DNA of 64,000 bases from Arsenophonus nilaparvatae. Lineage in GTDB: Bacteria; Pseudomonadota; Gammaproteobacteria; Enterobacterales; Enterobacteriaceae. The position numbers and the translations under genes are program-made. Every line of letters starts with the position of its first letter. The first letter of the stretch is position 1. The DNA is taken from NCBI RefSeq assembly GCF_000757905.1, contig NZ_JRLH01000008.1. One strand, 5' to 3'. Shown here piece by piece: positions 18,890 through 27,987 of the stretch. Under the pieces are notes generated by a model. That model saw nothing but the letters and a program-made list of their open reading frames with translations. It had not been told where the DNA came from and ran no database searches.

Positions 18890-20062
18890 TTGGCGAATAG
18901 TCATCAAGTTGCAATTCAACAACGACCTTTGACTATTGGTCTCGTTGCAGGAGAAACATCAGGCGACATACTTGGTGCAGGTCTTATTCGTGCGCTAAAA
19001 CAGCAAGTCCCTAATGCGCGTTTTGTTGGTGTCGCAGGCCCATTAATGCAAGCTGAGGGCTGTGAAGCCTGGTATGAAATGGAAGAGCTTGCTGTGATGG
19101 GGATTGTTGAAGTTTTGGGTCGACTAGCGCGATTATTAAAAATTCGAGCTGACCTAACTAAACGTTTCGCTAAATTGCGACCAGATGTATTTGTTGGCAT
19201 AGATGCGCCTGACTTTAATATTACCCTTGAGCGAAAATTAAAGCAAACGGGGGTCAAAACCATTCATTACGTCAGTCCTTCTGTTTGGGCGTGGAGACAA
19301 GATCGTGTTTTCAAGATAGGGGAGGCGACCGACCTGGTGCTTGCTTTGTTACCCTTCGAAAAAAGGTTTTATGACCGTTACAACATTCCCTGCCGTTTTA
19401 TCGGCCATACGATGGCTGATATCATACCGCTACAGCCTGATAAACAGGCTGCCAGAGCACAACTAAATATAGCCCATGATGCTAAGTGTTTGGCCATTTT
19501 GCCGGGTAGCCGTCGGGCTGAAGTTGAAATGTTAAGTGCAGACTTTTTGCACGCAGCCCAAATTTTGCTAAAAGACTTTCCTCATTTGCAAATCTTAGTT
19601 CCTATCGTCAATCAACAGCGCCGGCAGCAGTTTGAAGCGATTTATCGTGAGATTTCGCCAACCTTACCACTGAAAATTTTAGATGGCCAAGCGCGGATAG
19701 CTATGATCGCAGCCGATGTAACTTTATTAGCTTCGGGAACAGCTTCATTAGAATGTATGTTAGCAAAATGTCCGATGGTAGTTGGATATCGAATGAAATC
19801 AGTGACTTATTGGCTAGCTAAACGTTTGGTTAAAACCCCTTTTATTTCATTGCCTAATTTATTGGCGGGCGAAGAATTGGTTAAAGAATATATTCAGCAA
19901 GATTGTCAACCAGAACAATTGGCTGGCTCACTTAAGTCTTTACTAATCGACGAAAAAAAGGTTGAGCAGCTAAAACAAACCTTCTTGCAACTACATGAAA
20001 GTATCCGTTGTCATGCTGATCAACAAGCGGCGGAGGCTGTCTTGGAGCTAAGTATAAAATGA
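18890..20062 (+). CDS. lpxB: Lipid-A-disaccharide synthase
   Basis: LpxB, a GT19 glycosyltransferase, joins UDP-diacylglucosamine and lipid X at the inner membrane. The 390 residues are family-like (E. coli 382). Motifs are IGLVAGETSGDILGAGLIRAL near residue 16, the membrane-facing VMGIVEVLGRL, PDFNITLERKLK, YVSPSVWAWRQDR and LPGSRRAEVE. The C-terminal nucleotide-binding part has LLASGTASLECML. The start is TTG with AGGAG six nt upstream; the first ten residues are not conserved. Its TGA overlaps the rnhB ATG by 4 nt, implying translational coupling. Confidence 0.96.
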   Translation: MANSHQVAIQQRPLTIGLVAGETSGDILGAGLIRALKQQVPNARFVGVAGPLMQAEGCEAWYEMEELAVMGIVEVLGRLARLLKIRADLTKRFAKLRPDVFVGIDAPDFNITLERKLKQTGVKTIHYVSPSVWAWRQDRVFKIGEATDLVLALLPFEKRFYDRYNIPCRFIGHTMADIIPLQPDKQAARAQLNIAHDAKCLAILPGSRRAEVEMLSADFLHAAQILLKDFPHLQILVPIVNQQRRQQFEAIYREISPTLPLKILDGQARIAMIAADVTLLASGTASLECMLAKCPMVVGYRMKSVTYWLAKRLVKTPFISLPNLLAGEELVKEYIQQDCQPEQLAGSLKSLLIDEKKVEQLKQTFLQLHESIRCHADQQAAEAVLELSIK

Positions 20063-20661
20063 ATAATTTTATTTATCCTAAAGCAAAATTTATTGCGGGT
20101 GTTGATGAGGTTGGTCGAGGACCTTTAGTTGGAGCAGTAGTGACAGCCGCCGTGATTTTAGATCCCAAACAGCCAATAATAGGATTGGCGGATTCAAAAA
20201 AATTAACCGAAAAGCGGCGTAATGTACTTTATATTGAAATTCAAAACAAAGCATTGTGTTGGAGCATTGGGCGTGCAGAGCCTGAAGAGATTGATAAAAT
20301 CAACATATTGCAGGCAACTTTTTTAGCCATGCGCAGGGCAGTGGCGGCACTTACCACTATGCCTGATTTTGTTTTGGTCGATGGCAATAAGAGCCCAGGC
20401 TTTGCTGTACCTTCTCAGGCGATTATTAAAGGTGATAGTTTGGTGCAGGAAATTAGTGCCGCGTCAATATTAGCGAAAGTGACCCGAGATAGGGAAATGC
20501 GCGAGTTAGATATCCTTTATCCAGAATATGGTTTTGCTCAACATAAAGGCTACCCAACGGCATTTCATTTAGAAAAACTTGCTCAGCATGGTGCAACACA
20601 GTTTCATCGCAAAAGTTTTGCGCCTGTTCGCCGAGTACTGAGTTGCAAAGAGTATAGCTAA
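20059..20661 (+). CDS. rnhB: Ribonuclease HII
   Basis: RNase HII cuts RNA in RNA-DNA hybrids and removes single ribonucleotides from DNA. The 200 residues match E. coli (198). Acidic residues are in GVDEVGRGPLVGAV (Asp and Glu near residue 16) and VLVDGNKSPG (near 110), followed by AASILAKVTRDREM. The GRG substrate motif is present. It overlaps lpxB by 4 nt and lies four nt before dnaE. Confidence 0.98.
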   Translation: MNNFIYPKAKFIAGVDEVGRGPLVGAVVTAAVILDPKQPIIGLADSKKLTEKRRNVLYIEIQNKALCWSIGRAEPEEIDKINILQATFLAMRRAVAALTTMPDFVLVDGNKSPGFAVPSQAIIKGDSLVQEISAASILAKVTRDREMRELDILYPEYGFAQHKGYPTAFHLEKLAQHGATQFHRKSFAPVRRVLSCKEYS

Positions 20662-20665
20662 GAAA

Positions 20666-23600
20666 ATGGCCGAACCACGTTTTATACACTTACGCGTACA
20701 TAGTGACTATTCCATTATTGATGGATTAGCAAAAATTAATCCACTCGTTAATCGAGTGGCAGAATTAGGTATGCCTGCATTGGCAATAACCGATTTTACC
20801 AATCTTTATGGTTTAATAAAATTTTATGGTGCGGCACATTCTGCCGGAGTTAAGCCAATTATTGGTGCAGATTTTTATCTAGAGAGTGAATTACTCGGCG
20901 ATGAAGTTGCCCATTTGACTATCCTGGCTAGGGATAATAAAGGTTACCATAATCTAACCCTGCTTATTTCCGCAGCCTATCAAAAAGGCTATGGCGTGAT
21001 CGGACCAACTATCAAACGAGACTGGCTAGTAACCCATAAAGAGGGACTATTATTACTCTCTGGTGGCTGCATGGGAGATGTGGGTAAATTTTTGTTGCGC
21101 GGAAATCAGCAACTAGTTGAACAATGTTTGGATTTTTATCAAACCCATTTCCCAGATAACTATTATCTAGAAATTGCCAGAACTGGACGGCCTGATGAAG
21201 AGAGTTATTTACATGCCGCTGTCCAATTGGCTGCACAAAAAGGTGTGCCAGTCGTTGCCACGAATAATGTACGCTTTATTAATAGCGATGATTTTGCTGC
21301 CCATGAAATACGGGTCGCGATCCATGATGGTTTTACACTCGCTGATCCGAAAAAACCAAAAAATTATAGTCCTCAGCAATATCTACGCAGTGAACAGGAA
21401 ATGGTTGAGTTATTTGCCGACATTCCTGAGGCGTTGGAAAATAGTGTCGAAATTGCTAAGCGCTGTAATGTAATGATGCGTTTAGGCGAATATTTTTTGC
21501 CGCAATTCCCGACCGGCGATATGGTAACAGAAGATTTCCTGATCAAATGTGCAAAAGCCGGGTTAGAAGAGCGTTTACAATTTCTTTATCCCGACGAGAA
21601 GGAGAGAGCTGAGCGACGGATTGAATATGATCAACGTTTAGATATCGAGTTACGAGTGATTAATCAGATGGGATTTCCTGGTTATTTTCTGATCGTAATG
21701 GAATTTATTCAATGGTCAAAAGATAACGCTATTCCGGTAGGCCCGGGACGAGGATCAGGCGCAGGCTCATTAGTCGCTTATGCATTAAAAATTACGGACT
21801 TGGATCCACTTCAATTTGATCTGCTATTTGAGCGTTTTCTTAATCCTGATCGTGTTTCCATGCCTGACTTTGATGTTGATTTTTGTATGGAAAAGCGCGA
21901 TCAGGTCATTGAACATGTGGCGCAAATGTATGGTCGTGATGCTGTCTCGCAAATTATTACTTTTGGTACCATGGCCGCAAAAGCGGTTATTCGAGATGTT
22001 GGTCGGGTACTGGGGCATCCGTATGGATTTGTTGATCGTATCGCCAAATTAGTTCCGCCGGATCCCGGTATGACGCTTGAAAAAGCATTCGTTGTAGAAC
22101 CACAATTGCAAGAAATTTATGATGCTGATGAAGAAGTTAAAGCATTAATAGACATGGCGCGCAAACTTGAAGGTGTGACACGTAATGCAGGTAAACATGC
22201 GGGTGGCGTAGTTATTGCGCCTACCAAAATAACAGATTTTGCCCCCCTTTATTGTGATCCTGAAGGACAAAATCCGCTTACCCAATTTGATAAAAATGAT
22301 GTTGAATATGCCGGGCTGGTAAAATTTGATTTTCTTGGTCTAAGGACTTTAACAATTATTAGTTGGGCGTTAGATATGATTAATCAACGCCGGGCAAAAC
22401 AAAATTTAGCGCCCATCGATATCGCGACCATCCCTCTCGATGATCAAAAATGTTTTGAACTATTACAACGGGCCGAAACGACAGCGGTATTCCAACTAGA
22501 ATCTCGGGGTATGAAAGACTTGATTAAGCGATTACGCCCTGATTGCTTTGAAGATATGATTGCTCTGGTTGCACTTTTTCGTCCCGGCCCATTACAGTCA
22601 GGGATGGTGGATAATTTTATTGATCGTAAGCATGGACGAGAAGCCATCTCTTATCCTGATGTTGAATGGCAGCATGAATCATTACAACCGGTTTTAGAGC
22701 CTACCTACGGTATCATTCTTTATCAAGAACAAGTTATGCAGATTGCTCAGGTGCTTGCTGGTTATACGCTAGGGGGAGCAGATATGCTCCGTCGGGCGAT
22801 GGGTAAGAAAAAGCCTGAAGAAATGGCACAACAGCGCTCAGTTTTTGAGGCAGGGGCGGTTAAAAATGGTATTGACGGTGAGTTAGGCATGAAAATCTTT
22901 GACCTGGTAGAAAAATTTGCCGGTTACGGATTTAATAAATCACATTCTGCTGCTTATGCCTTAGTTTCATACCAGACCCTTTGGTTAAAAACACATTATC
23001 CGGCTGAGTTTATGGCAGCAGTGATGACAGCGGATATGGATAATACCGAGAAAGTAGTTGGTTTAGTTGATGAATGTTGGCGTATGGAGTTGAAAGTATT
23101 GCCACCGGATATCAACAGTGGATTATATCATTTTCATGTCAATGATAGCGGTGAAATTGTTTATGGCATTGGCGCCATAAAAGGTGTTGGTGAAGGCCCA
23201 ATAGAAGCTATTATTGAATCACGTCAAAAAGGTGGTTATTTTAAAGAAATTTTTGATCTTTGTGCACGGGTTGATACTAAAAAGCTTAATCGTCGCGTGA
23301 TGGAAAAATTGATTATGTCCGGTGCTTTTGATCATTTAGGTCCGCACCGTGCTGCATTAATGTCTTCATTAGAAGATGCCTTAAAAGCGGCAGATCAACA
23401 CGCTAAAGCTGAAGCAATTGGACAAACTGATATGTTTGGCGTATTAGCTGAAGCGCCTGAGCAGGTTGAACAATCTTATGCTAGTGTAGCTAAATGGCCT
23501 GAACAGCTTATATTAGAAGGTGAACGCGAAACATTGGGTCTCTATTTAACGGGACATCCTATTACCGCTTATTTGTCTGAAATTGAACGTTATACTAGTG

Positions 23601-24148
23601 GATTAAGATTAAAGGATGTGAATCCAACGCCTCGAGGACAGATGTCAACGGTGGTTGGTTTAGCGCTGACCGCTAAAGTAGTAACCACTAAGCGTGGCAA
23701 CAGAATAGGTATATGTACTTTGGATGATCGCTCTGGACGCTTGGATATAATGTTATTTTCAGATGCGTTAGAAAAGTATCAGCATCTACTTGAGAAAGAT
23801 AAAATATTAATTGCCACAGGTCAGGTCAGCTTTGATGATTTCAATGGTGGTAATAAAATGTCTGTTCGTGAACTGATGGATCTTAGTGAAGCTCGTGAGA
23901 AATATGCTAGAGGTATTGCTATTTCATTGACAGATAGACAAATTGATGACCAATTATTAAACCGTCTTCGTAGCACATTGGAACCTTATCGTTCAGGAAC
24001 AATACCGGTTCATCTTTATTATCAGAAGAAAGACGCTCGCGCTAAATTAAAATTAGGCGTCACTTGGCGGGTTACTCCGACCGATAATCTTTTGACTGAG
24101 CTGCGAACTCTGCTAGGTAATCAGCAGGTAGAATTAGAATTTGACTAA
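20666..24148 (+). CDS. dnaE: DNA polymerase III alpha subunit
   Basis: DnaE is the catalytic subunit of the replicative polymerase. The 1160 residues equal E. coli. The N-terminal PHP domain starts FIHLRVHSDYSIIDGLAKI. The palm catalytic carboxylates are in RVSMPDFDVDFCMEKRD (Asp-x-Asp near residue 401), preceded by VGPGRGSGAGSLVAYAL. GFNKSHSAAYALVSYQTLWL marks the helix-hairpin region. An OB fold starts near residue 990, and the beta-clamp motif QTDMFG is near 920. The gene is intact, and accA follows after 11 nt. Confidence 0.99.
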   Translation: MAEPRFIHLRVHSDYSIIDGLAKINPLVNRVAELGMPALAITDFTNLYGLIKFYGAAHSAGVKPIIGADFYLESELLGDEVAHLTILARDNKGYHNLTLLISAAYQKGYGVIGPTIKRDWLVTHKEGLLLLSGGCMGDVGKFLLRGNQQLVEQCLDFYQTHFPDNYYLEIARTGRPDEESYLHAAVQLAAQKGVPVVATNNVRFINSDDFAAHEIRVAIHDGFTLADPKKPKNYSPQQYLRSEQEMVELFADIPEALENSVEIAKRCNVMMRLGEYFLPQFPTGDMVTEDFLIKCAKAGLEERLQFLYPDEKERAERRIEYDQRLDIELRVINQMGFPGYFLIVMEFIQWSKDNAIPVGPGRGSGAGSLVAYALKITDLDPLQFDLLFERFLNPDRVSMPDFDVDFCMEKRDQVIEHVAQMYGRDAVSQIITFGTMAAKAVIRDVGRVLGHPYGFVDRIAKLVPPDPGMTLEKAFVVEPQLQEIYDADEEVKALIDMARKLEGVTRNAGKHAGGVVIAPTKITDFAPLYCDPEGQNPLTQFDKNDVEYAGLVKFDFLGLRTLTIISWALDMINQRRAKQNLAPIDIATIPLDDQKCFELLQRAETTAVFQLESRGMKDLIKRLRPDCFEDMIALVALFRPGPLQSGMVDNFIDRKHGREAISYPDVEWQHESLQPVLEPTYGIILYQEQVMQIAQVLAGYTLGGADMLRRAMGKKKPEEMAQQRSVFEAGAVKNGIDGELGMKIFDLVEKFAGYGFNKSHSAAYALVSYQTLWLKTHYPAEFMAAVMTADMDNTEKVVGLVDECWRMELKVLPPDINSGLYHFHVNDSGEIVYGIGAIKGVGEGPIEAIIESRQKGGYFKEIFDLCARVDTKKLNRRVMEKLIMSGAFDHLGPHRAALMSSLEDALKAADQHAKAEAIGQTDMFGVLAEAPEQVEQSYASVAKWPEQLILEGERETLGLYLTGHPITAYLSEIERYTSGLRLKDVNPTPRGQMSTVVGLALTAKVVTTKRGNRIGICTLDDRSGRLDIMLFSDALEKYQHLLEKDKILIATGQVSFDDFNGGNKMSVRELMDLSEAREKYARGIAISLTDRQIDDQLLNRLRSTLEPYRSGTIPVHLYYQKKDARAKLKLGVTWRVTPTDNLLTELRTLLGNQQVELEFD

Positions 24149-24159
24149 ATAGGAATATT

Positions 24160-25119
24160 ATGAGCCTTAATTTTCTGGATTTTGAACAGCCGATTGCGGA
24201 GTTGGAAGCAAAAATAGACTCGTTAACGGCAGTAAATCGTCAGGATACCAAGCTAGATATTGACCTAGATGAAGAGGTCGCTAGACTTCGCGAAAAGAGT
24301 TTAGAGTTAACACGCAAAATTTTTTCTGACTTAGGTGCTTGGCAAATAGCACAACTTGCTCGTCACCCGATGCGACCTTACACTCTGGATTATGCTGGAC
24401 GTATATTCACGCATTTCCAAGAGCTAGCGGGTGATCGTGCTTATGCTGATGATAAAGCCATTGTTGGTGGATTGGCTCGATTGGATGGGCGTCCAGTAAT
24501 GATTATTGGTCATCAGAAAGGACGTGAAACTAAAGAAAAAATTCGGCGTAATTTTGGCATGCCAGCACCGGAAGGATACCGTAAGGCTTTACGATTAATG
24601 GAAATTGCTGAGCGTTTTAAGTTACCGATTATTACCTTTATCGATACACCGGGAGCTTATCCAGGAGTTGGAGAGGAAGAGCGCGGTCAGTCCGAAGCGA
24701 TTGCCCGTAATTTACGTGAAATGTCCCGGCTCTCTGTTCCTATTATCTGTACGGTAATTGGTGAGGGCGGCTCTGGAGGGGCATTAGCGATTGGCGTTGG
24801 TGATAAAGTCAATATGCTGCAGTACAGTACTTATTCTGTCATTTCACCCGAGGGTTGTGCTTCTATTCTTTGGAAAAGTGCGGATAAAGCCCCATTAGCT
24901 GCAGAAGCGATGGGGATCACTGCTTCACGTTTAAAATCACTTAATCTGATTGACAACATTGTTGAAGAGCCGTTGGGTGGCGCGCATCGTAATTATGAAC
25001 AAATTGCGCATAATCTTAAACAGCGTATTTTAAATGATTTGAGTGATATCGATGTATTTAGTCCTGAAGAGTTGAGAAACCGCCGTTATCAACGTTTAAT
25101 GGAATGTGGTTATTGCTAA
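24160..25119 (+). CDS. accA: Acetyl-CoA carboxylase carboxyltransferase alpha subunit
   Basis: AccA with AccD transfers carboxyl from biotin to acetyl-CoA, the first step of fatty acid synthesis. At 319 residues it equals E. coli. It starts MSLNFLDFEQPIAELEAKID; the crotonase-fold segments are FIDTPGAYPGVGEEERGQSE near residue 160, IGEGGSGGALAIGVGD and YSVISPEGCASILWK. No gene similar to E. coli ldcC or yaeR follows; tilS comes next. Confidence 0.98.
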   Translation: MSLNFLDFEQPIAELEAKIDSLTAVNRQDTKLDIDLDEEVARLREKSLELTRKIFSDLGAWQIAQLARHPMRPYTLDYAGRIFTHFQELAGDRAYADDKAIVGGLARLDGRPVMIIGHQKGRETKEKIRRNFGMPAPEGYRKALRLMEIAERFKLPIITFIDTPGAYPGVGEEERGQSEAIARNLREMSRLSVPIICTVIGEGGSGGALAIGVGDKVNMLQYSTYSVISPEGCASILWKSADKAPLAAEAMGITASRLKSLNLIDNIVEEPLGGAHRNYEQIAHNLKQRILNDLSDIDVFSPEELRNRRYQRLMECGYC

Positions 25120-25140
25120 TTTTACGCTAGCTAAGGTATA

Positions 25141-25178
25141 AAAATGGAAATAACTATCAATGGTTATTTCCATTTTTT
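25141..25178 (+). terminator. Rho-independent terminator after accA
   Basis: The 14-bp arms AAAATGGAAATAAC and GTTATTTCCATTTT flank an 8-nt loop, and the 3' arm runs into T6. It ends the long rpsB-to-accA gene series. The remaining 176 nt before tilS are AT-rich with no further feature recognised. Confidence 0.85.
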
Positions 25179-25354
25179 AATATTTAAAATTTTTTCATCT
25201 TTGATCATCATCAGATATCATGATTAAAAAATTTATCCCTCAATTTATTTTTTAAATAAATTTTACTTAATACAATAAATTATATTAACACTAGTAATAT
25301 AATAAGTAGAAAATAGAGCAATAAATAATTACGACAGAGGTAGTTATAATAATT

Positions 25355-26698
25355 ATGAATGTTGATGAGGCTGCATTACTGAACCAAATTATAAAAACCA
25401 TCGGCTCAACACGCCGAATATTGGTAGGCTTCAGTGGTGGACTAGATTCAACAGTTTTATTACATGCCTTAGTGTCATTACGTCAAACCACAGTGCCAAA
25501 CCTTAATATCCGTGCGGTTTATATTCATCATGGACTTAATGATAAAGCTGATGATTGGGCTATCCATTGCCAGAAAGTTTGTTTCGACTGGCAGGTAGAG
25601 TTTTCTTCACAGCATGTTTATATCGACCCAACTAAAAAAGGGATAGAAGCAGCGGCGCGGGATGCACGATATCAAGTGTTTCGTGAAATACTATTACCTG
25701 AAGAAATTATTGTTACTGCCCAACATTTAGATGATCAAGCAGAAACTTTTTTATTAGCATTAAAACGGGGCAGTGGGCCAGCAGGTTTATCTGCGATGCC
25801 AATTTCTATTCCGTTTGCTGATACCAATTTAATTAGACCACTATTATCATTCAGCCGTCAGCAATTGGTTGTTTATGCTGAAAAAAAATCGCTTTCTTGG
25901 ATAGAAGATGATAGTAATCAAGATCAGCGCTATGATCGTAATTTTTTACGTTTAGCTATAATGCCGCATTTTAACCGGCGTTGGCCGCATTTTTCACAAG
26001 CAGTGGCCAGAAGCGCCAGTTTGTGTGCAGAACAAGAAGCTTTACTCAATGAATTACTACAAGATTATTTATCTCAGCTAGTAACGGCAGAAGGAGCCTT
26101 GCAGTTTGATACTTTAGCAAGTTATTCTGAAATGAAACGTAACGCAATATTACGTCGCTGGTTGAGTTTACATCGAATTTTGATGCCTTCTCGTGTTCAA
26201 TTAAAACAAATTTGGCAAGACGTGATCTGTGCGCGTCCAGATGCAGAGCCGCAATTTATATTAGCTAACAACAATGTTATTCGACGTTTTAAACAACAGC
26301 TTTGGTTGCTGCCACAATTTAACGATCTCACTAAAATTTGTTTAGCGTGGCAGCTGCCTGCCGCGGTTAAATTGCCTGATAACTTAGGTACGCTAATAGT
26401 CACAGATAAGGGAACCGGATTCCGGGCGCCGTTACCAAATGAGCAGGTTACTATTCGATTTGGATTAAAAGGAAATATTAAAATTATTGGTCGTCAGCAC
26501 GCCAGACGGAGTAAAAAGCTTTGGCAGGAGTTAGGTGTAGCGCCTTGGTTAAGGGAAAGAACGCCTTTAATTTATTATAATGATGAACTTATTGCAGCCG
26601 TTGGTGTATTTATTACTCAATCAGGACAATCTATTCAAGGACAGTCTGAATTGAAAATAAAATGGATAACGGATAAAAAATCCTTACTTTTCAAGTAA
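25355..26698 (+). CDS. tilS: tRNA(Ile)-lysidine synthase
   Basis: TilS attaches lysine to C34 of the CAU-anticodon isoleucine tRNA so that it reads AUA, an essential step. The 447 residues are slightly longer than E. coli (432). The ATP-pyrophosphatase P-loop is LVGFSGGLDSTVLLHAL at about residues 22-38. VRAVYIHHGLN-type and TAQHLDDQAETFLLALKRGSG (near 125) complete the catalytic domain. The C-terminal substrate-binding domain has IIGRQHARRSKKLWQELGV and WLRERTPLIYY. An AUA-rich genome would depend on it. Confidence 0.96.
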   Translation: MNVDEAALLNQIIKTIGSTRRILVGFSGGLDSTVLLHALVSLRQTTVPNLNIRAVYIHHGLNDKADDWAIHCQKVCFDWQVEFSSQHVYIDPTKKGIEAAARDARYQVFREILLPEEIIVTAQHLDDQAETFLLALKRGSGPAGLSAMPISIPFADTNLIRPLLSFSRQQLVVYAEKKSLSWIEDDSNQDQRYDRNFLRLAIMPHFNRRWPHFSQAVARSASLCAEQEALLNELLQDYLSQLVTAEGALQFDTLASYSEMKRNAILRRWLSLHRILMPSRVQLKQIWQDVICARPDAEPQFILANNNVIRRFKQQLWLLPQFNDLTKICLAWQLPAAVKLPDNLGTLIVTDKGTGFRAPLPNEQVTIRFGLKGNIKIIGRQHARRSKKLWQELGVAPWLRERTPLIYYNDELIAAVGVFITQSGQSIQGQSELKIKWITDKKSLLFK

Positions 26699-26700
26699 GG
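26675..26700 (-). terminator. Minus-strand terminator for rof, inside the tilS 3' end
   Basis: On the minus strand CCTTACTT pairs with AAGTAAGG across a 3-nt loop and is followed by A and T6. It lies 34 nt past the rof stop and overlaps the last codons of the convergent tilS. The plus strand lacks a T tract here, so it serves rof. Confidence 0.75.
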
Positions 26701-26733
26701 GGTATTATTGTGCAAGTATAATCAAGATTTCTT

Positions 26734-27000
26734 TTATGAACCAGAATGATCAATAACGATGTCGCCAATTTCCGGATGACTAAAACTAACAATATGATCT
26801 AATCGCAGTTGTTTTTTTTCACTAGCAACATCAACAACCAGATATTCAACCTGTTTTTTTAACAGCAAATCAATTGCTTTGCCTTCAATAATTTCTCCAT
26901 TATCCAGTTTTATGGTTAACTGAAGACTATGCTGACAAGCGAGTTCTAAATAATCATAGTCATCGCAGTTAATTGGTTTGTATTCAGTATCTTTAGACAT
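26734..27000 (-). CDS. rof: Rho-binding antiterminator Rof (YaeO)
   Basis: Rof binds Rho and inhibits Rho-dependent termination. The 88 residues match the family length (E. coli 84-86). Recognisable segments are YKPINCDDYDYLELACQHSL at residues 7-26, VEYLVVDVASE and LRLDHIVSFSHPEIGDIVI. GAGGG lies six nt before the start. A GGCGG/CCGCC hairpin at 27025-27040 lies in its leader. In E. coli yaeP, yaeQ and arfB sit nearby; none is present here. Confidence 0.93.
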   Translation of the reverse strand: MSKDTEYKPINCDDYDYLELACQHSLQLTIKLDNGEIIEGKAIDLLLKKQVEYLVVDVASEKKQLRLDHIVSFSHPEIGDIVIDHSGS

Positions 27001-27269
27001 AATCCCTCACCACTATTGTTAAGTGGCGGTTATTGCCGCCTTTGAATATTTGTAATTATAAGCATTTACTGATTAAAGCGCATAATAGCACCATACTTTT
27101 TTTCAACCGAAGAGAGAAAAATTAGCATGACGCTTGCTAATATTTATTGTACGTAATGAAAATCAATAAATGGTTTTAAATATTGTGTAACTAGGTAAAA
27201 TGATTTGGCGAAAATAACCAAATGTTATTGTAATAGATCTATTTTATAGAATGGATTTTGGAGCGGATA

Positions 27270-27926
27270 ATGAAGCGAAAAGTATTGAATATATTGCTCA
27301 CAATGAGTGCGATGATCCTTGCTGGCTGTCAGCATAAATTACCACAATCACAAAGCCAAACAATGGATAAAATTTATACTGGCGTACTCCCTTGTGCAGA
27401 TTGTTCAGGTATTGAAACAACAGTTCTTTTCAATCCGAATGGTAAATTTATTGAGCAATTAACCTATTTGGGTAAGGAAGAACAAAAAAATACTTTTTTT
27501 ACTACAGGAAATTGGACTAAAAAAGGCACTAAATTCTTTTTGATTGATTCTGATGAGCAAAAAACCTATTTTCAACCTAGCGTTGATGGTAAAAAAATAG
27601 AATATCTCGATCAGGAAGGAAATCGAATAGAAAGTAATTTAAATTATACCTTAGAGCAAGTAAAGCCAGATAAAAAGAGCGGGGAATATAGTTATATCGC
27701 TGACGCGGCATTATTTAAAGAGTGTAAAAGCGGACGTACTTACAGTGTGAGTAATATCGATTTAGAAAAAGGATATCTGGCAACCGGTATTGAAGCGGGT
27801 AAACCTGTTTATGTTGAAGGCTATTACACCATCCGCCCATCAATGGAAGATGGATTGTTTGATGCAACCTTGATCCAGACCGGCGAGATTAAATTTGATA
27901 AACTGCGTACTTGTCACTCTCACTAA
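27270..27926 (+). CDS. nlpE: Copper homeostasis/adhesion lipoprotein NlpE (CutF)
   Basis: NlpE is an outer-membrane lipoprotein that signals surface contact, and lipoprotein or redox trouble, to the Cpx system. A TTG at 27258 is in frame, but GGAG six nt before ATG 27270 decides the start, giving 218 residues. The signal peptide ends in lipobox LAGC with Cys at 20. The N-terminal barrel carries GVLPCADCSGIETT (CxxC at 42-45) and YTGVLP. Later Cys in FKECKSGR and LRTC match the C-terminal disulphide pair. It is slightly shorter than E. coli NlpE (236). Confidence 0.92.
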   Translation: MKRKVLNILLTMSAMILAGCQHKLPQSQSQTMDKIYTGVLPCADCSGIETTVLFNPNGKFIEQLTYLGKEEQKNTFFTTGNWTKKGTKFFLIDSDEQKTYFQPSVDGKKIEYLDQEGNRIESNLNYTLEQVKPDKKSGEYSYIADAALFKECKSGRTYSVSNIDLEKGYLATGIEAGKPVYVEGYYTIRPSMEDGLFDATLIQTGEIKFDKLRTCHSH

Positions 27927-27940
27927 TTATCAGATATATC

Positions 27941-27971
27941 AAATGCCCAGCTATTTTTAGCAGGGCATTTT
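27941..27971. terminator. Bidirectional terminator between nlpE and proS
   Basis: AAATGCCC (27941-27948) pairs with GGGCATTT (27963-27970), and GCTA/TAGC forms an inner stem. The plus strand continues in T4 and the minus strand in a weaker TTTG run. It serves convergent nlpE and proS. Confidence 0.8.
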
Positions 27972-27987
27972 GCATAAATAAAGCTGA

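Noticed and set aside
27180..27200. CpxR-like site GTAAC...GTAAA before nlpE
   Set aside because: The spacing between half-sites is 3 nt rather than 5, so it does not fit the known CpxR box.
27001..27257. A yaeP homologue upstream of rof
   Set aside because: No open frame of suitable length or similarity is present on either strand.
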